Of a stretch of DNA of 64,000 nucleotides, positions 24,476-34,279 are shown piece by piece. The DNA is from DATNPH01 sp036703315 (GTDB lineage Bacteria > Cyanobacteriota > Cyanobacteriia > Cyanobacteriales > Coleofasciculaceae): the NCBI GenBank assembly GCA_036703315.1, contig DATNPH010000205.1:62001-126000 (forward strand), read 5' to 3'. A program made the position numbers and the translations under genes. The notes beneath the pieces were generated by a model, which had not been told where the DNA came from, did no database searches, and saw only the letters and a program-made list of their open reading frames with translations. Positions within the stretch are counted from its first letter, which is position 1. Each line of letters opens with the position of its first letter.

Positions 24476-27034
24476 CTAAGTTGCCAGAGTAGCGATGCTG
24501 GTAATTTTTTCCTCTGGCTTGAGTTTAGCGATGCGATCGCCACTCCCGTCTTTACCCCACAACTTTACCGAATCGAACTTTAAAGGCACGGCTTGCTGTG
24601 CACTGGTTAGAAGCACGACTTCCGATCCCAGTAATGCTGGTACTATTCCCACCAGACTATCTGTCGAAGTCTTAAACTGTAGTGCCTGAGTGCCAAGGTC
24701 GCCTCGATTTCCCCGTCTAAGCGCACTTACAGGTAAGCGTTTCCCATACCCTTGCTCAGACACCAGTAAGAGGTTGTCATCAGCAGAAATCGTCACACAA
24801 CCAACCAATTGCTCGCGACGACTCAGCCGCAAAGCTTGGTTACCTTGAGCCGTTCGTCCCATGATCGGTAACTGTTCGTCATTGACTTCTAAGCGGAGAA
24901 TCCGTCCGTTACTGGTTCCCAAGATTAGTTGTTCGCCTGCTTCAGCAAGGCTGACATACTGTAATTGATCATCATCCTTGAGCTTGATCAGCGTTGTACC
25001 ACGCGCTGTAAGCGTGCCTAATTCTGAAAGGGGTAGGCGCTTGATTCGCCCCTGCTGCGTGAGCAAAATGAGGCAAAGAGTATCTGAGGTATCATGCAGT
25101 AGAAAGTGGGCTACAACAGTTTCTGCTTGTGCACCATTGGGCAGTAAGCTCGCTAAGGACGTTCCTTTCTTCCGCCCTGCTGCTGGTGGAATATCCCGAA
25201 CTTTGACTGGGTAAGCTTTACCACTGCTGGTAATGACTATTAATTCGTCTTGTGTGACCGCTGGCTGGATTTGAACCACAACGTCATCGCCATGCTTGGG
25301 GACTCGGATTGATTTTTGCTCCATCCTGGCATGCTGCCGCTGCACATGCCCTTTGTGAGTAAATTCTAGAACTGTCTCTTCTTCGGGAGTGAGGTCAGGA
25401 ATAGGGAGTGAGGGCTGATTTGAGTTTTTCTTCCCTTTGTTGTTTCCCGTTTCTTGAGTTTTGCTTTTTAATGCCTGATTTTTGACTTGTGTCGCGTGAT
25501 TTGTATCTGATTGTCGATTTTGGGCTTTTGCTTCCTTGAGCGCGATTTTGGTGCGACGGGAGTCAGCGTACTTACGCTTGAGCGATCGCAAATCTTTCTT
25601 CAAAGCTTTGAGCAACTCGTTTCGGTTATTGAGTAATTGCCGCAGTTGCTCAATTCGCCCAGTTAGCTCATCAAACTCGGTCTGTAATTTTTGCTGTTCT
25701 AGACCAGTCAGGCGTCTGAGAGGCATACCTAAGATGGCATCTGCTTGAGCTTCCGTGATGTTCAACTGACTTTGTAACGATACCTTTGCTGTTGTCCCAT
25801 CAGCCGCATTCCTGAGAATTTCAATCACAGCGTCTAGCTGGCGTAAGCAGGCGAGTAATCCTTCAACAATGTGGAGGCGTCTTTCGTCCTGCTCCAGCTG
25901 ATGGGTATATTGCCGGGTGAGAGTGTGCTCTCGAAAGCTCAAAAATTCGGCTAACAACTGCCGCAAGGTTAACTGGCGCGGCTGTCCGTTCACCAAAGCC
26001 AGCATGATTACACCAAAGGTACTTTGGAGTGCGGTTTGTTTATACAGCTGCTCAAGAATGTCTCGAACTTGGATATCTCGTTTTAGCTCGATAACCACGC
26101 GCATCCCAGAGCGATCGCTCTCGTCTCGCAAGTCAGCAATTCCCTCTATGCGTCCATGGTTGACGAGTTCCGCTACCTTTTCAATCCAACCTGCCTTATT
26201 CACCTGGTAAGGCAACTCAGTTATCACAATAGCCTGACGCCGATGACGCCCTCGACTGCCTTGAATTTCTTCAATTTGGCTAATGCCCTGCACAATGATA
26301 CTGCCACGACCAGTGGTGTAAGCATCTCGAATTCCGGAGGTTTCGACAATTTTTCCTCCAGTAGGAAAATCGGGGCCGGGAATTAATTTGAACAATTTCT
26401 CATCCGCTAAATCCGGATAGTCAATCAAAGCAATTAGACCATCAATCACTTCGCCCAAGTTGTGAGGAGGTATATTAGTTGCCATACCCACCGCAATCCC
26501 AGAGCAACCATTGAGCAATAACACCGGCAACTGAGCTGGTAGCACCACTGGCTCTTGCTGGGAGCTATCAAAGTTGTCGATAAAGTCAACAGTTTCCTCA
26601 CCAATTGCTGAGAGTAACGCTTCATGGCTGATGGGAGACAGTCGCGTTTCGGTGTAACGCATGGCTGCCGGTGGGTCATTATCCACTGAACCAAAATTTC
26701 CATGACCGGAAAGGAGAGGATAACGACTGGAAAACTCTTGTACTAACCGTACCAAAGCGTCATAAACGGCTTGGTCGCCATGAGGGTGATATTTTCCTAA
26801 AACGTCGCCAACGACACGCGCACACTTGCGGTAGGGTCGATCTGGTGTTAGGCCTAATTCGTGCATCGCATACAAGATACGCCGATGAACGGGCTTAAGA
26901 CCGTCTCGGACATCAGGTAATGCCCGCCCAACGATCACACTCATGGCATATTCAAGATATGACTGTTGCATCTCTGCATGTAAGGCTGTGGGGATGACCT
27001 GACCGGTCCCAAGCAGGTTCAGCTGTTTTGCCAT
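24476..27034 (-). CDS. gyrA: type IIA DNA topoisomerase subunit A (GyrA/ParC)
   Basis: 852 residues. The breakage-reunion domain includes LEYAMSVIVGRALPDVRDGLKPVHRR and the catalytic Tyr127 in AMRYTETRL. The quinolone-pocket loop is HGDQAVYDAL, with Gln88 at the position of E. coli Ser83. A coiled coil follows, then a C-terminal beta-pinwheel of several blades; LRRGNRGDLG resembles a weak GyrA box. Cyanobacteria usually carry two such genes, so gyrase versus topo IV assignment is uncertain. A low-complexity linker (nt about 25390-25520, about 40 residues rich in N, K, Q, S) sits between coiled coil and pinwheel. Confidence 0.9.
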   Translation of the reverse strand: MAKQLNLLGTGQVIPTALHAEMQQSYLEYAMSVIVGRALPDVRDGLKPVHRRILYAMHELGLTPDRPYRKCARVVGDVLGKYHPHGDQAVYDALVRLVQEFSSRYPLLSGHGNFGSVDNDPPAAMRYTETRLSPISHEALLSAIGEETVDFIDNFDSSQQEPVVLPAQLPVLLLNGCSGIAVGMATNIPPHNLGEVIDGLIALIDYPDLADEKLFKLIPGPDFPTGGKIVETSGIRDAYTTGRGSIIVQGISQIEEIQGSRGRHRRQAIVITELPYQVNKAGWIEKVAELVNHGRIEGIADLRDESDRSGMRVVIELKRDIQVRDILEQLYKQTALQSTFGVIMLALVNGQPRQLTLRQLLAEFLSFREHTLTRQYTHQLEQDERRLHIVEGLLACLRQLDAVIEILRNAADGTTAKVSLQSQLNITEAQADAILGMPLRRLTGLEQQKLQTEFDELTGRIEQLRQLLNNRNELLKALKKDLRSLKRKYADSRRTKIALKEAKAQNRQSDTNHATQVKNQALKSKTQETGNNKGKKNSNQPSLPIPDLTPEEETVLEFTHKGHVQRQHARMEQKSIRVPKHGDDVVVQIQPAVTQDELIVITSSGKAYPVKVRDIPPAAGRKKGTSLASLLPNGAQAETVVAHFLLHDTSDTLCLILLTQQGRIKRLPLSELGTLTARGTTLIKLKDDDQLQYVSLAEAGEQLILGTSNGRILRLEVNDEQLPIMGRTAQGNQALRLSRREQLVGCVTISADDNLLLVSEQGYGKRLPVSALRRGNRGDLGTQALQFKTSTDSLVGIVPALLGSEVVLLTSAQQAVPLKFDSVKLWGKDGSGDRIAKLKPEEKITSIATLAT

Positions 27035-27154
27035 GAGTTAAAGTTCCCTATATTCTGACCACAAGGTGATGATGTATCGCTCTTTTGCTGGCAACATGAC
27101 AAAGTCCTTGTCAGACTTATTATCAAATCGCACTTTTTTCTTGATGCAACGCCC

Positions 27155-27562
27155 ATGAAAACCGTTCTGATTGTAGAAGACGATCCCATTAATGCTCGTG
27201 TTTTTTCTAAGATTCTCAGCAAGCGGGGGGGCTTGGATGTAAAGCATACCGAAGATGTAGAAGAGGTTATGCAAATTGCCCAGGCTGGAGCCGCTGACAT
27301 TATCTTGATGGATGTTTCCCTGTCCCACAGCGTTTATCGAGGTAAGGCAGTGGACGGCATCAAGATTACCCAGATGTTGAAAGCAGATGCTCAAACGTCT
27401 AATCTGCCAATTATTCTGGTTACAGCTCATGCGATGGAGGGCGATCGCGAAAACTTCCTTAAACAGAGTGGTGCCGATGGCTACATCTCTAAACCGGTTG
27501 TCGATCATCAACAGTTCGTCGATCAGATTATGGCTTTGCTGCCTAAAGAGAACGAGACATAA
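27155..27562 (+). CDS. single-domain response regulator (CheY/DivK-like)
   Basis: 135 residues and only a receiver domain: acidic pair VEDD, phospho-acceptor Asp in IILMDVSL, Thr in LVTAHAM and Lys in ISKPV. An insertion after the phosphorylation site (SHSVYRGKAVDG) is unusual in length. Such stand-alone receivers relay signals to HPt domains or partners. It is transcribed divergently from the gyrA-type gene with a 120-base gap. Confidence 0.88.
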   Translation: MKTVLIVEDDPINARVFSKILSKRGGLDVKHTEDVEEVMQIAQAGAADIILMDVSLSHSVYRGKAVDGIKITQMLKADAQTSNLPIILVTAHAMEGDRENFLKQSGADGYISKPVVDHQQFVDQIMALLPKENET

Positions 27563-27722
27563 CACTGTTGTCCCACGAGCCTACTTCAATAATGCTGATA
27601 GTAGTATCAATCCTCTCCAATTGGGCTAAAGTTGCCAATGAGCAAAACATCATCTAAGTACATATGTACTATTCAACAGCAAATTCGGCAAGACTACAGA
27701 GGATAAGCGTCGAACTGGAGAA

Positions 27723-27785
27723 GCTGGTGCTGCCCGTCACCCTTGTGGAGATGCTCCAACCTCTTGCATGGGCAGCAGGTTCAGC
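27723..27785. other. inverted repeat / possible structured RNA
   Basis: GCTGCCC (27729-27735) pairs with GGGCAGC (27770-27776), extended by an outer GCTG/CAGC pair, and an inner GGAG/CTCC hairpin closes the loop. It lies downstream of the response regulator and of the convergent TPR gene. It could be a transcript end or a small RNA; there is no T-run after either arm. Confidence 0.3.
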
Positions 27786-27843
27786 TCTAGACACTCCCTT
27801 AATAACAGGAGGGTAACATTGTCTATCGATAACAAGGGTGATT

Positions 27844-28728
27844 CTACTGAGGAGAAAGTTTCTCGGGTGGGCGAGACTCCTGAGTTCGGGCAATGCTGGC
27901 TTGGATTCTAGGAATTTCTAGAAACTTTTTCGTATCAGAGAGTAAGCGATCGCCCCAAAGATTTTCCTGGAGAAATTTCAGGTCAGCATAGCGGTTGTCT
28001 AAGCGGATTGCCGCTTCTCCCATTGAAACAGCCTTGTCTTGCTCACCTCTAGCATACAGTGCCACAGCTACAGCCAGCCGAGGTTCAGCGGACTGGTCGT
28101 CAAGCGCGATCGCCGCTTGCCATTTGTCAATAGCACCCTTCACATCGCCTTGTTCATACTTGACTAGCCCGATGTTGTTAATAGCAGGCCAGAATTTTTT
28201 TTCTTGAGCGACAGCTTTTTCATACTGAGCGACCGCCTTAGGATACTGCTTGAGCATGTAGTAAGCATTACCCAAGTCAAACAGAGCTTCTGGTACATCG
28301 GGTTTGATTTTCAACCCAGATTCCAACTCAGCGATCGCTACGCTGTACTGTTTTTTCTGAAAATGTGCTGACCCCAACGTAAATAAAATTCCTGCCTCGT
28401 TCGGTTTTAGAGACTTGGCCTTTTGTAAAGCATCAATGCCCTTATCCACCTCTTGGTTCTGTACATATAAGCTTCCCAGGATAAACCAAGTTTGATAACT
28501 CTTGGGGGCAAGTTGGGTCGCTAGCTCCGCTCTAGGTAGGGCTAGCTCATATTGCTGGAAGCGCACCAGCTGAACCGCATCCTGAGCCAGATTCAAACCC
28601 TGCTGCTCCAGTTCTTTGGAATCTAACTGTAGGGTATAGGGCACCAGGGCCTGTGCAGAAACAGGTGCTTGTACATTCAATAAACCCAGGAGAACAACAA
28701 TAGAAAGTAAAGGAATATGCTTGGGCAC
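27844..28728 (-). CDS. secreted tetratricopeptide-repeat protein
   Basis: 294 residues with an N-terminal signal peptide (hydrophobic IPLLSIVVLLGLL, cleavage near VSAQA). At least five TPR units follow from about residue 45, such as YQTWFILGSLYVQNQEVDKGI, ALFDLGNAYYMLKQYPKAVAQ and PAINNIGLVKYEQGDVKGAI (abridged). TPR arrays mediate protein-protein contacts, here probably in periplasm or lumen. GTG start at 28728. Confidence 0.82.
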   Translation of the reverse strand: MPKHIPLLSIVVLLGLLNVQAPVSAQALVPYTLQLDSKELEQQGLNLAQDAVQLVRFQQYELALPRAELATQLAPKSYQTWFILGSLYVQNQEVDKGIDALQKAKSLKPNEAGILFTLGSAHFQKKQYSVAIAELESGLKIKPDVPEALFDLGNAYYMLKQYPKAVAQYEKAVAQEKKFWPAINNIGLVKYEQGDVKGAIDKWQAAIALDDQSAEPRLAVAVALYARGEQDKAVSMGEAAIRLDNRYADLKFLQENLWGDRLLSDTKKFLEIPRIQASIARTQESRPPEKLSPQ

Positions 28729-29622
28729 GGCGAGGCCTCAAAAGATAAATAGGAAGGAATCTTCAGCTAAATTAGCGCATAATCGACTCGCTCGTTACAG
28801 AAATCTTAACCAAAAGTTTCCCTTAACCCGGAAAGGGACACAAGAATTAGCCCTCTTAGGGTTAAACAACTAAGGTAATCTAGTGCTTTAGCTCCTGTTA
28901 ATTTGGGAGGTTCGCTCCACTAACAACTAGGAGCTTTCCACTTTGAAGAAGCACCCTCACCCCAACCCCTCTGCCATCGGTGGGAGAGGGGCTATGAAGT
29001 GCTTGCTCCCCTTCCCAGCGGTGAGAGAAGGGGTTGGGCGATATTAGCGCAGCGAGACGACGTCCGGGGGAAGCTCAACTTGCCAAAAACGGGATGCTCC
29101 CAAACAGCTTCACCCGATCAGATGAAACAGTCAGAGGATGTGGCAACCCACTTAAAACAGTGAAACTATAGTTATAAGGAACGATCAAGTACTCCAGCGT
29201 GCTATGTCAGTCGCGCTGTTATTCACGACATTCTTGCACGACTTGAACCACTGTTTACCTGTCGCAGGTAGTTCCTTTGGGTTCAGTTTCATAGCCATAA
29301 TTCTCATTCTTAGCTCCTCTAAATTCGGAATTCCGTACAACTAGCGATCGGTTGAAAAGCAAGTGGTTCAAGGAATACAGCTAGTATGGAGAAAGGTAAA
29401 GCCGATTGCCAGTCGAATAGGGTGAAGTCATACTGTTGGCAGGAGTGCCGCTATCTGAATGGCTTAGATTCGGTTGAATTTGGGAAGGGGAAGAAGGAGG
29501 GCGAGTTTTATGACTTTGTTAGGTACAAAGTTCACGAGGTTTCTTGCAACATAGCCGAAATTAATTAAACATCCAACTTACTAAACCCTTTTCCCTAGTC
29601 TGACTTCAAGACCTCACACATA
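28729..29622. other. long intergenic region before the efflux operon
   Basis: I see no supported gene in nearly 900 bases. A palindromic C/G repeat lies at about 28948-29040 (CCCCAACCCCTCTGCC and GAGAAGGGGTTGGG arms). Two short ORFs, 29386-29568 plus and a 37-codon frame on minus near 29180-29305, lack support. Confidence 0.5.
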
Positions 29623-31077
29623 ATGGAACTTCCACTAATCGGTAAAGTCAAACGACCTCTCCCTTGGCTCATGGGGCTGATGACCGCTGGTATTTTGATA
29701 GCGACGGGTGGGGCTTATGTCGCCACTAACCTAAAGCCGCCCAAAGCCAATATCAGTAACCTGACAGTGCCTGTACAAGCTCAAAATCTTACTGTACGAA
29801 TTACTGCCAACGGTAGTGTAAAACCTGTTCAAAGCGTCAACCTCAGCCCCAAAACCTCGGGCCGTCTGGCAAAGCTATTTGTTGAACAGGGAGATCAGGT
29901 AGAGCAAGGGCAAAAAGTGGCACAGATGGAGAGTGCTGACCTTGAGGCGCAGTTAGCCAAAGCTGAAGCTGACCTTGCCCAAGCCCAAGCACGTTTGGCA
30001 GAGTCAAAAGCTGGAAGTCGTATTGAAGAAATCAACCAAGCACAAGCTCGTCTTGCCCAAGCGCAAGCCAACTTAGATGCCGCCCGTGCCAAAAACCCAG
30101 CAGAACTTGACCAATCTAGAGCGCAAGTGGAAGCAGCACAATCACGACTAGCTTTAGCAAAGGCACGGGCAAACAGATATCAAAACTTAGGGGATCAGGG
30201 AGCAGTTTCCCGAGATCGGCAGGATGAAGCCTTGACCGAGGAACGCAATGCTAGAGCTGCTCTGGATGAAGCTCAAAAACGCTTGGAGCAACAAGGCAAC
30301 ACTGATCGCCCAGAAATTGCCCAGCTTCAAGCGGCTGTGGATCAAGCACAGATAGCATTACAGCAGCTCCGTAATGGTAATCGTCCCGAACAAATTGCTC
30401 AGCTTCAAGCGGCTGTTAACGGTGCCAAAGCCCAAGTCCAGGCGATCCAAGTCCAGCTCAACGATACAGTGATTCGTGCCCCCTTTTCGGGTATTGTGAC
30501 CCAAAAATACGCCACAGTAGGCGCTTTTGTCACACCAACAACGTCAGCATCTAGTACAGCTTCGGCAACCTCAACGTCAATTATTGCGATCGCTAAGGAT
30601 CTAGAAGTCCTCGCGAAAGTCCCAGAAGTCGATGTCGGACAAATTAAACCCGGTCAGTCAGTGGAAATTGTAGCTGATGCCTTCCCCGATAAAGTCTTTA
30701 AAGGTCGTGTGCAACTCGTTGCACCAGAAGCGGTGCTCGAGCAAAATGTTACCTCTTTTCAGGTACGGGTGGCGTTAGTTACGGGTCAAAAAGAGTTGCG
30801 CTCAGGTATGAATGTTGACCTGACATTCTTGGGTCAACAGCTGAACAATGCTTTGGTTGTTCCCACGGTGGCAATTGTTACTCAAAAAGATGGCAAACGC
30901 GGTGTTATGGTGCCTGACGCAGACAATAAACCGAAGTTTAAACCAGTGACCACTGGACCGGAGATCCAAAATCAAATTCAGATTCTACAAGGATTGAAGC
31001 CGGGCGAACAGGTGTTCATTGTCCCACCCAAAGACAGTAAACAACAAAAAGACGATAACCAGGAGAAAGATAAATAA
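29623..31077 (+). CDS. MacA/HlyD-family efflux adaptor subunit
   Basis: 484 residues. An N-terminal membrane anchor (LMGLMTAGILIATGG) is followed by a biotinyl-lipoyl half-motif (GSVKPVQSVNLSPKTSGRLA), a long alanine/glutamine-rich alpha-hairpin (about residues 105-270), the second lipoyl half and a beta-barrel and membrane-proximal domain. It bridges the inner-membrane ABC transporter to an outer-membrane channel. First gene of an apparent three-gene set with the following permease (87-base gap) and ATPase. Confidence 0.9.
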   Translation: MELPLIGKVKRPLPWLMGLMTAGILIATGGAYVATNLKPPKANISNLTVPVQAQNLTVRITANGSVKPVQSVNLSPKTSGRLAKLFVEQGDQVEQGQKVAQMESADLEAQLAKAEADLAQAQARLAESKAGSRIEEINQAQARLAQAQANLDAARAKNPAELDQSRAQVEAAQSRLALAKARANRYQNLGDQGAVSRDRQDEALTEERNARAALDEAQKRLEQQGNTDRPEIAQLQAAVDQAQIALQQLRNGNRPEQIAQLQAAVNGAKAQVQAIQVQLNDTVIRAPFSGIVTQKYATVGAFVTPTTSASSTASATSTSIIAIAKDLEVLAKVPEVDVGQIKPGQSVEIVADAFPDKVFKGRVQLVAPEAVLEQNVTSFQVRVALVTGQKELRSGMNVDLTFLGQQLNNALVVPTVAIVTQKDGKRGVMVPDADNKPKFKPVTTGPEIQNQIQILQGLKPGEQVFIVPPKDSKQQKDDNQEKDK

Positions 31078-31164
31078 TTTTGTTGCTAATTATTAGTTGT
31101 TAGTAAATTTTCAATAACTAATAACCAACAACTAAGAAGCAATAATCATTAACCAAACTAAAAG

Positions 31165-32382
31165 ATGGACATTATAGAAAGCATTAAAATGGCAACCACC
31201 ACCTTGGTGGCGAATAAACTGCGTAGCAGCCTGACAATGCTGGGAATTATTATTGGCAATGCTTCTGTAATTGCCATGATTGGTATTGGAGAAGGTGCAC
31301 AGAAATATATTGCCAAAGAGCTTGAGTCACTCGGACCCAATGTACTGTTTGTCGTGCCAGGTAATCGGGAAACTCAGCGAGTGAGTTTTGACGTGCCAAA
31401 GACACTAGTGCTGGCAGATGCTAAGGCGATCGCTTCCCAAGTGCCTTCGGTAAAAGCGGTCGCATCTGAAACTAACAGCCGACAATTGGTAACTTACCGC
31501 AATAAGAACACCAATGTGAATGTAATTGGTACAACTCCAGAATTCCTGCCTGTGCGGCAGTTTGATGTCGGCAGAGGTCGGTTTATTACAGACTCCGACA
31601 TCAAACGCAGTAATCAGGTGACTGTGCTGGGTGCTGACCTAGCAGGGAGAATGTTTGGTAGTACTGACCCTGTAGGTCAGCAATTACGGATTAAAAATGT
31701 CTCTTTTCAAGTCATTGGGGTGCTGGAAGCCAAAGGCTCGAATCTGGGAGTAGATTATGATGATGCGGCTTTAATGCCTATTACTACCATGGCAAACCGT
31801 ATTGCCGGACGAACGTCTCCCTATGGAATCGAGTTAACCTACCTGGTGGCCGCTGCAAAAGATGCCGATAGTGTAAAAGCCGCAGAGTTTCAAATTACTA
31901 ACCTGTTGCGATTGCGGCATAAACTTACTGGCGAGGATGATTTTAGTATCCGCTCTCAAAAGGATGCCTTGGAAATTGTCGGTAAAGTCACAGGTGCCCT
32001 GACGATAATGTTGGCAGCCATTGCCGGAATTTCTTTATTCGTTGGCGGCATTGGTGTCATGAACATTATGCTTGTTTCCGTTACAGAGCGCACTCAGGAA
32101 ATTGGACTCCGTAAAGCTATTGGTGCGCGTGAGCAAGACATCCTGCTTCAGTTCATGATCGAGGCGGTGATTCTCTCCGCTGCTGGTGGAATCGTGGGTA
32201 CCCTGATTGGTGTCAGTGGTATCCTGCTGATTGGTGCTTTCACGCCATTACAAGCTGGTGTTTCACCCGTGGCAATTGTTCTTGCTGTTGGGGTTTCTGG
32301 CAGTATTGGTTTATTCTTTGGTGTCGTACCAGCGCGACGGGCGGCTAAACTCGACCCAATTGTTGCTCTTAGAAGTGCATAG
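31165..32382 (+). CDS. MacB-type ABC transporter permease
   Basis: 405 residues. It has an N-terminal membrane helix preceded by KMATTTLVANKLRSSLTMLG, a large periplasmic MacB core domain (about 45-240), then a FtsX-like three-helix C-terminal domain with GGIGVMNIMLVSVTERTQEI and ARRAAKLDPI. Unlike E. coli MacB it lacks a fused ATPase; that subunit is the separate gene at 32595. It is predicted to be a mechanotransmission exporter of peptides, lipids or drugs. Confidence 0.9.
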   Translation: MDIIESIKMATTTLVANKLRSSLTMLGIIIGNASVIAMIGIGEGAQKYIAKELESLGPNVLFVVPGNRETQRVSFDVPKTLVLADAKAIASQVPSVKAVASETNSRQLVTYRNKNTNVNVIGTTPEFLPVRQFDVGRGRFITDSDIKRSNQVTVLGADLAGRMFGSTDPVGQQLRIKNVSFQVIGVLEAKGSNLGVDYDDAALMPITTMANRIAGRTSPYGIELTYLVAAAKDADSVKAAEFQITNLLRLRHKLTGEDDFSIRSQKDALEIVGKVTGALTIMLAAIAGISLFVGGIGVMNIMLVSVTERTQEIGLRKAIGAREQDILLQFMIEAVILSAAGGIVGTLIGVSGILLIGAFTPLQAGVSPVAIVLAVGVSGSIGLFFGVVPARRAAKLDPIVALRSA

Positions 32383-32594
32383 TCTTTTAGTTATCAGGAA
32401 GACCTCCCAGCCCCGCACCCAAAAGTCAAAAAGGGAAAATCTAATAAAGTCGCCATAAAGGTTAGGAGAGATCTAACGGCTGAAATGACCCCGTATCAGT
32501 AATAAACATAGACTCCCTCTGCCTTCCACCTTTTGTTATAACAGCACTGATTTGGACAACTGCGTGTATGCCAGTAAATTTGAAATAGCGTAAT

Positions 32595-33356
32595 ATGACC
32601 AATCAACTTAGTCCACATTCAGACATCTTCAGTTCAGGCAATAAACCTGTTGTTATTCGCCTTGAGGATATCTTCAAGGTCTACGGAATCGGTAATACTG
32701 AAGTCCGTGCCCTCAATGGTGTTAGCCTGATTGTCGAGCAGGGAGAATATTGCTCGATTATGGGCGCTTCTGGGTCTGGAAAATCTACAGCAATGAATAT
32801 TATTGGCTGTCTTGACAGACCCACATCGGGACGCTATTACCTAGATGGCGTTGATGTGTCTGGACTGTCAGATGGTGATTTAGCGGGGATTCGTAATCTC
32901 AAAATCGGGTTTGTTTTCCAGCAATTCCACTTGTTGTCCCAATTAACGGCGCTAGAGAATGTGATGCTGCCGATGGTTTATGCTGGTATTCCCGCTAAAG
33001 AGCGACGCGATCGCGCCACTGTGGCGTTGAAGCGGGTAGGGTTAGAAAACCGTATGAATAATAGACCGAACCAGCTATCTGGCGGTCAGCAACAACGGGT
33101 TGCGATCGCTCGCGCAATTGTTAACAAACCCGTCTTACTCCTAGCCGATGAGCCAACCGGTGCCTTAGATTCCCGCACCACGAAGGAAGTCATGGATATC
33201 TTCACTGAGCTGAATGACGGTGGCATTACGGTTGTGATGGTAACTCATGAACCAGATGTCGCACGTTTGACTAGGCGTATTGTTTGGTTCCGTGACGGTG
33301 AGGTTTTACATTCCCATCTGACTCCAGAGGAAATGACTCAGGTGGCTATCTCTTAA
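32595..33356 (+). CDS. MacB/LolD-type ABC transporter ATPase
   Basis: 253 residues. Walker A is GASGSGKST, the Q-loop lies in FVFQQFHLL, the signature is LSGGQQQRVAIARAI, Walker B is LLLADEPTGALD and the switch His is in VVMVTHEPDVA. The specificity group is MacB/LolD. Downstream of the adaptor and permease on the same strand; the 212-base gap before it could hold its own promoter. Confidence 0.93.
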   Translation: MTNQLSPHSDIFSSGNKPVVIRLEDIFKVYGIGNTEVRALNGVSLIVEQGEYCSIMGASGSGKSTAMNIIGCLDRPTSGRYYLDGVDVSGLSDGDLAGIRNLKIGFVFQQFHLLSQLTALENVMLPMVYAGIPAKERRDRATVALKRVGLENRMNNRPNQLSGGQQQRVAIARAIVNKPVLLLADEPTGALDSRTTKEVMDIFTELNDGGITVVMVTHEPDVARLTRRIVWFRDGEVLHSHLTPEEMTQVAIS

Positions 33357-33403
33357 CTAAAGAAGTCTCAAGTATCAAGGATTAACTGGACTTGTCTGTA
33401 CAC

Positions 33404-34279
33404 TTAGCAACTCGTCAGGCTTTGCGGCGTAATAACTTTGTTGCGCAGGAAACCCACTAAGTTTTGCATAAATGAGGTACTAACATTGTGGGTTTCCTCT
33501 TCCTCGATCAATTGTGCTGGTAGAGGTTCTACTGCTTGTGTCGGCAGTGAACCAACCATCAATGGTACTTCTTCTGCTAGACCCACGATCATCAGTCGGA
33601 ATGCAATCTGCTGTACTTTTTCTACTGGTAGTCGTAGTTGCTGTGCGATTGTGTTGAGAGAAACTGTTCCTTTTGTATACTCCCAAACCTGCCACTCTTG
33701 GGACTTCAATCGATAGTGGGGTTGACCAACAATGATACTTGCCAATCCTCCATTCGGATCAGGTAATTGATCAGCTAAGGCATCCCAGTTTCGCAACACT
33801 CGTAGTGCTACCAATGCGGCTTCTGTTGCTGGTACACTCAAACCCGTCATTTCTCGCGTTGGTAATCGCCCATTCTGCTCAAATTTAAACTGACCATCTT
33901 TAAGTTGAAACAAGGCACATAAATGCTGCAATACTTGAACCTGAAATAGGTGTTTTAGTTGTTCGGCTTGTAAGACACCTTGCTGTTTTAGGTACAAACC
34001 CAGTGGTTCAGTAATTGGACAGCACCAATGCACAACTTTGTCGAATACGCGATCGCTGATCCACTGCCGCTGCTCAATTAAAGAAACTAAACCTTGATCA
34101 TCTAATCGGTTAGCCGCTGCCACAAGGCGACCCTGATTTACCCAAATGTAGTAAATTAGCGGTTTAAGTTGAGAATTTGGCAAGGTACTAATCGTCAGTA
34201 AGCCAGTTTTATGCCCCTTCTCGATCAGCTGAAAAATCTCTGGTATAGAAAAGTCCGTTAGGCAACCTGTAATGGTCAT
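33404..34279 (-). CDS. DUF4388 (PatA N-terminal-like) protein B
   Basis: 291 residues. The start TITGCLTDFSIPEIFQLIEK is the DUF4388 signature, as in PatA-type regulators and Roadblock/GTPase loci. The rest includes a middle helical domain (about 90-180) and a winged-helix-like part around VSLNTIAQQLRLPVEKVQQIA. It is a paralogue of the protein at 35286-36149 with the same domain order and a shared C-terminal NLVGFLRNK/NLLGFLRSK motif. A role with the neighbouring GTPase in signalling is inferred from clustering. Confidence 0.8.
   Translation of the reverse strand: MTITGCLTDFSIPEIFQLIEKGHKTGLLTISTLPNSQLKPLIYYIWVNQGRLVAAANRLDDQGLVSLIEQRQWISDRVFDKVVHWCCPITEPLGLYLKQQGVLQAEQLKHLFQVQVLQHLCALFQLKDGQFKFEQNGRLPTREMTGLSVPATEAALVALRVLRNWDALADQLPDPNGGLASIIVGQPHYRLKSQEWQVWEYTKGTVSLNTIAQQLRLPVEKVQQIAFRLMIVGLAEEVPLMVGSLPTQAVEPLPAQLIEEEETHNVSTSFMQNLVGFLRNKVITPQSLTSC

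Noticed and set aside
29180..29305. 37-codon minus-strand frame (starts MAMKLNPKELP)
   Set aside because: Protein-like in composition but no ribosome site or recognised family; too short to support.
29386..29568. 60-codon plus-strand frame
   Set aside because: No ribosome site, no recognisable domain, inside a long repeat-bearing intergenic region.
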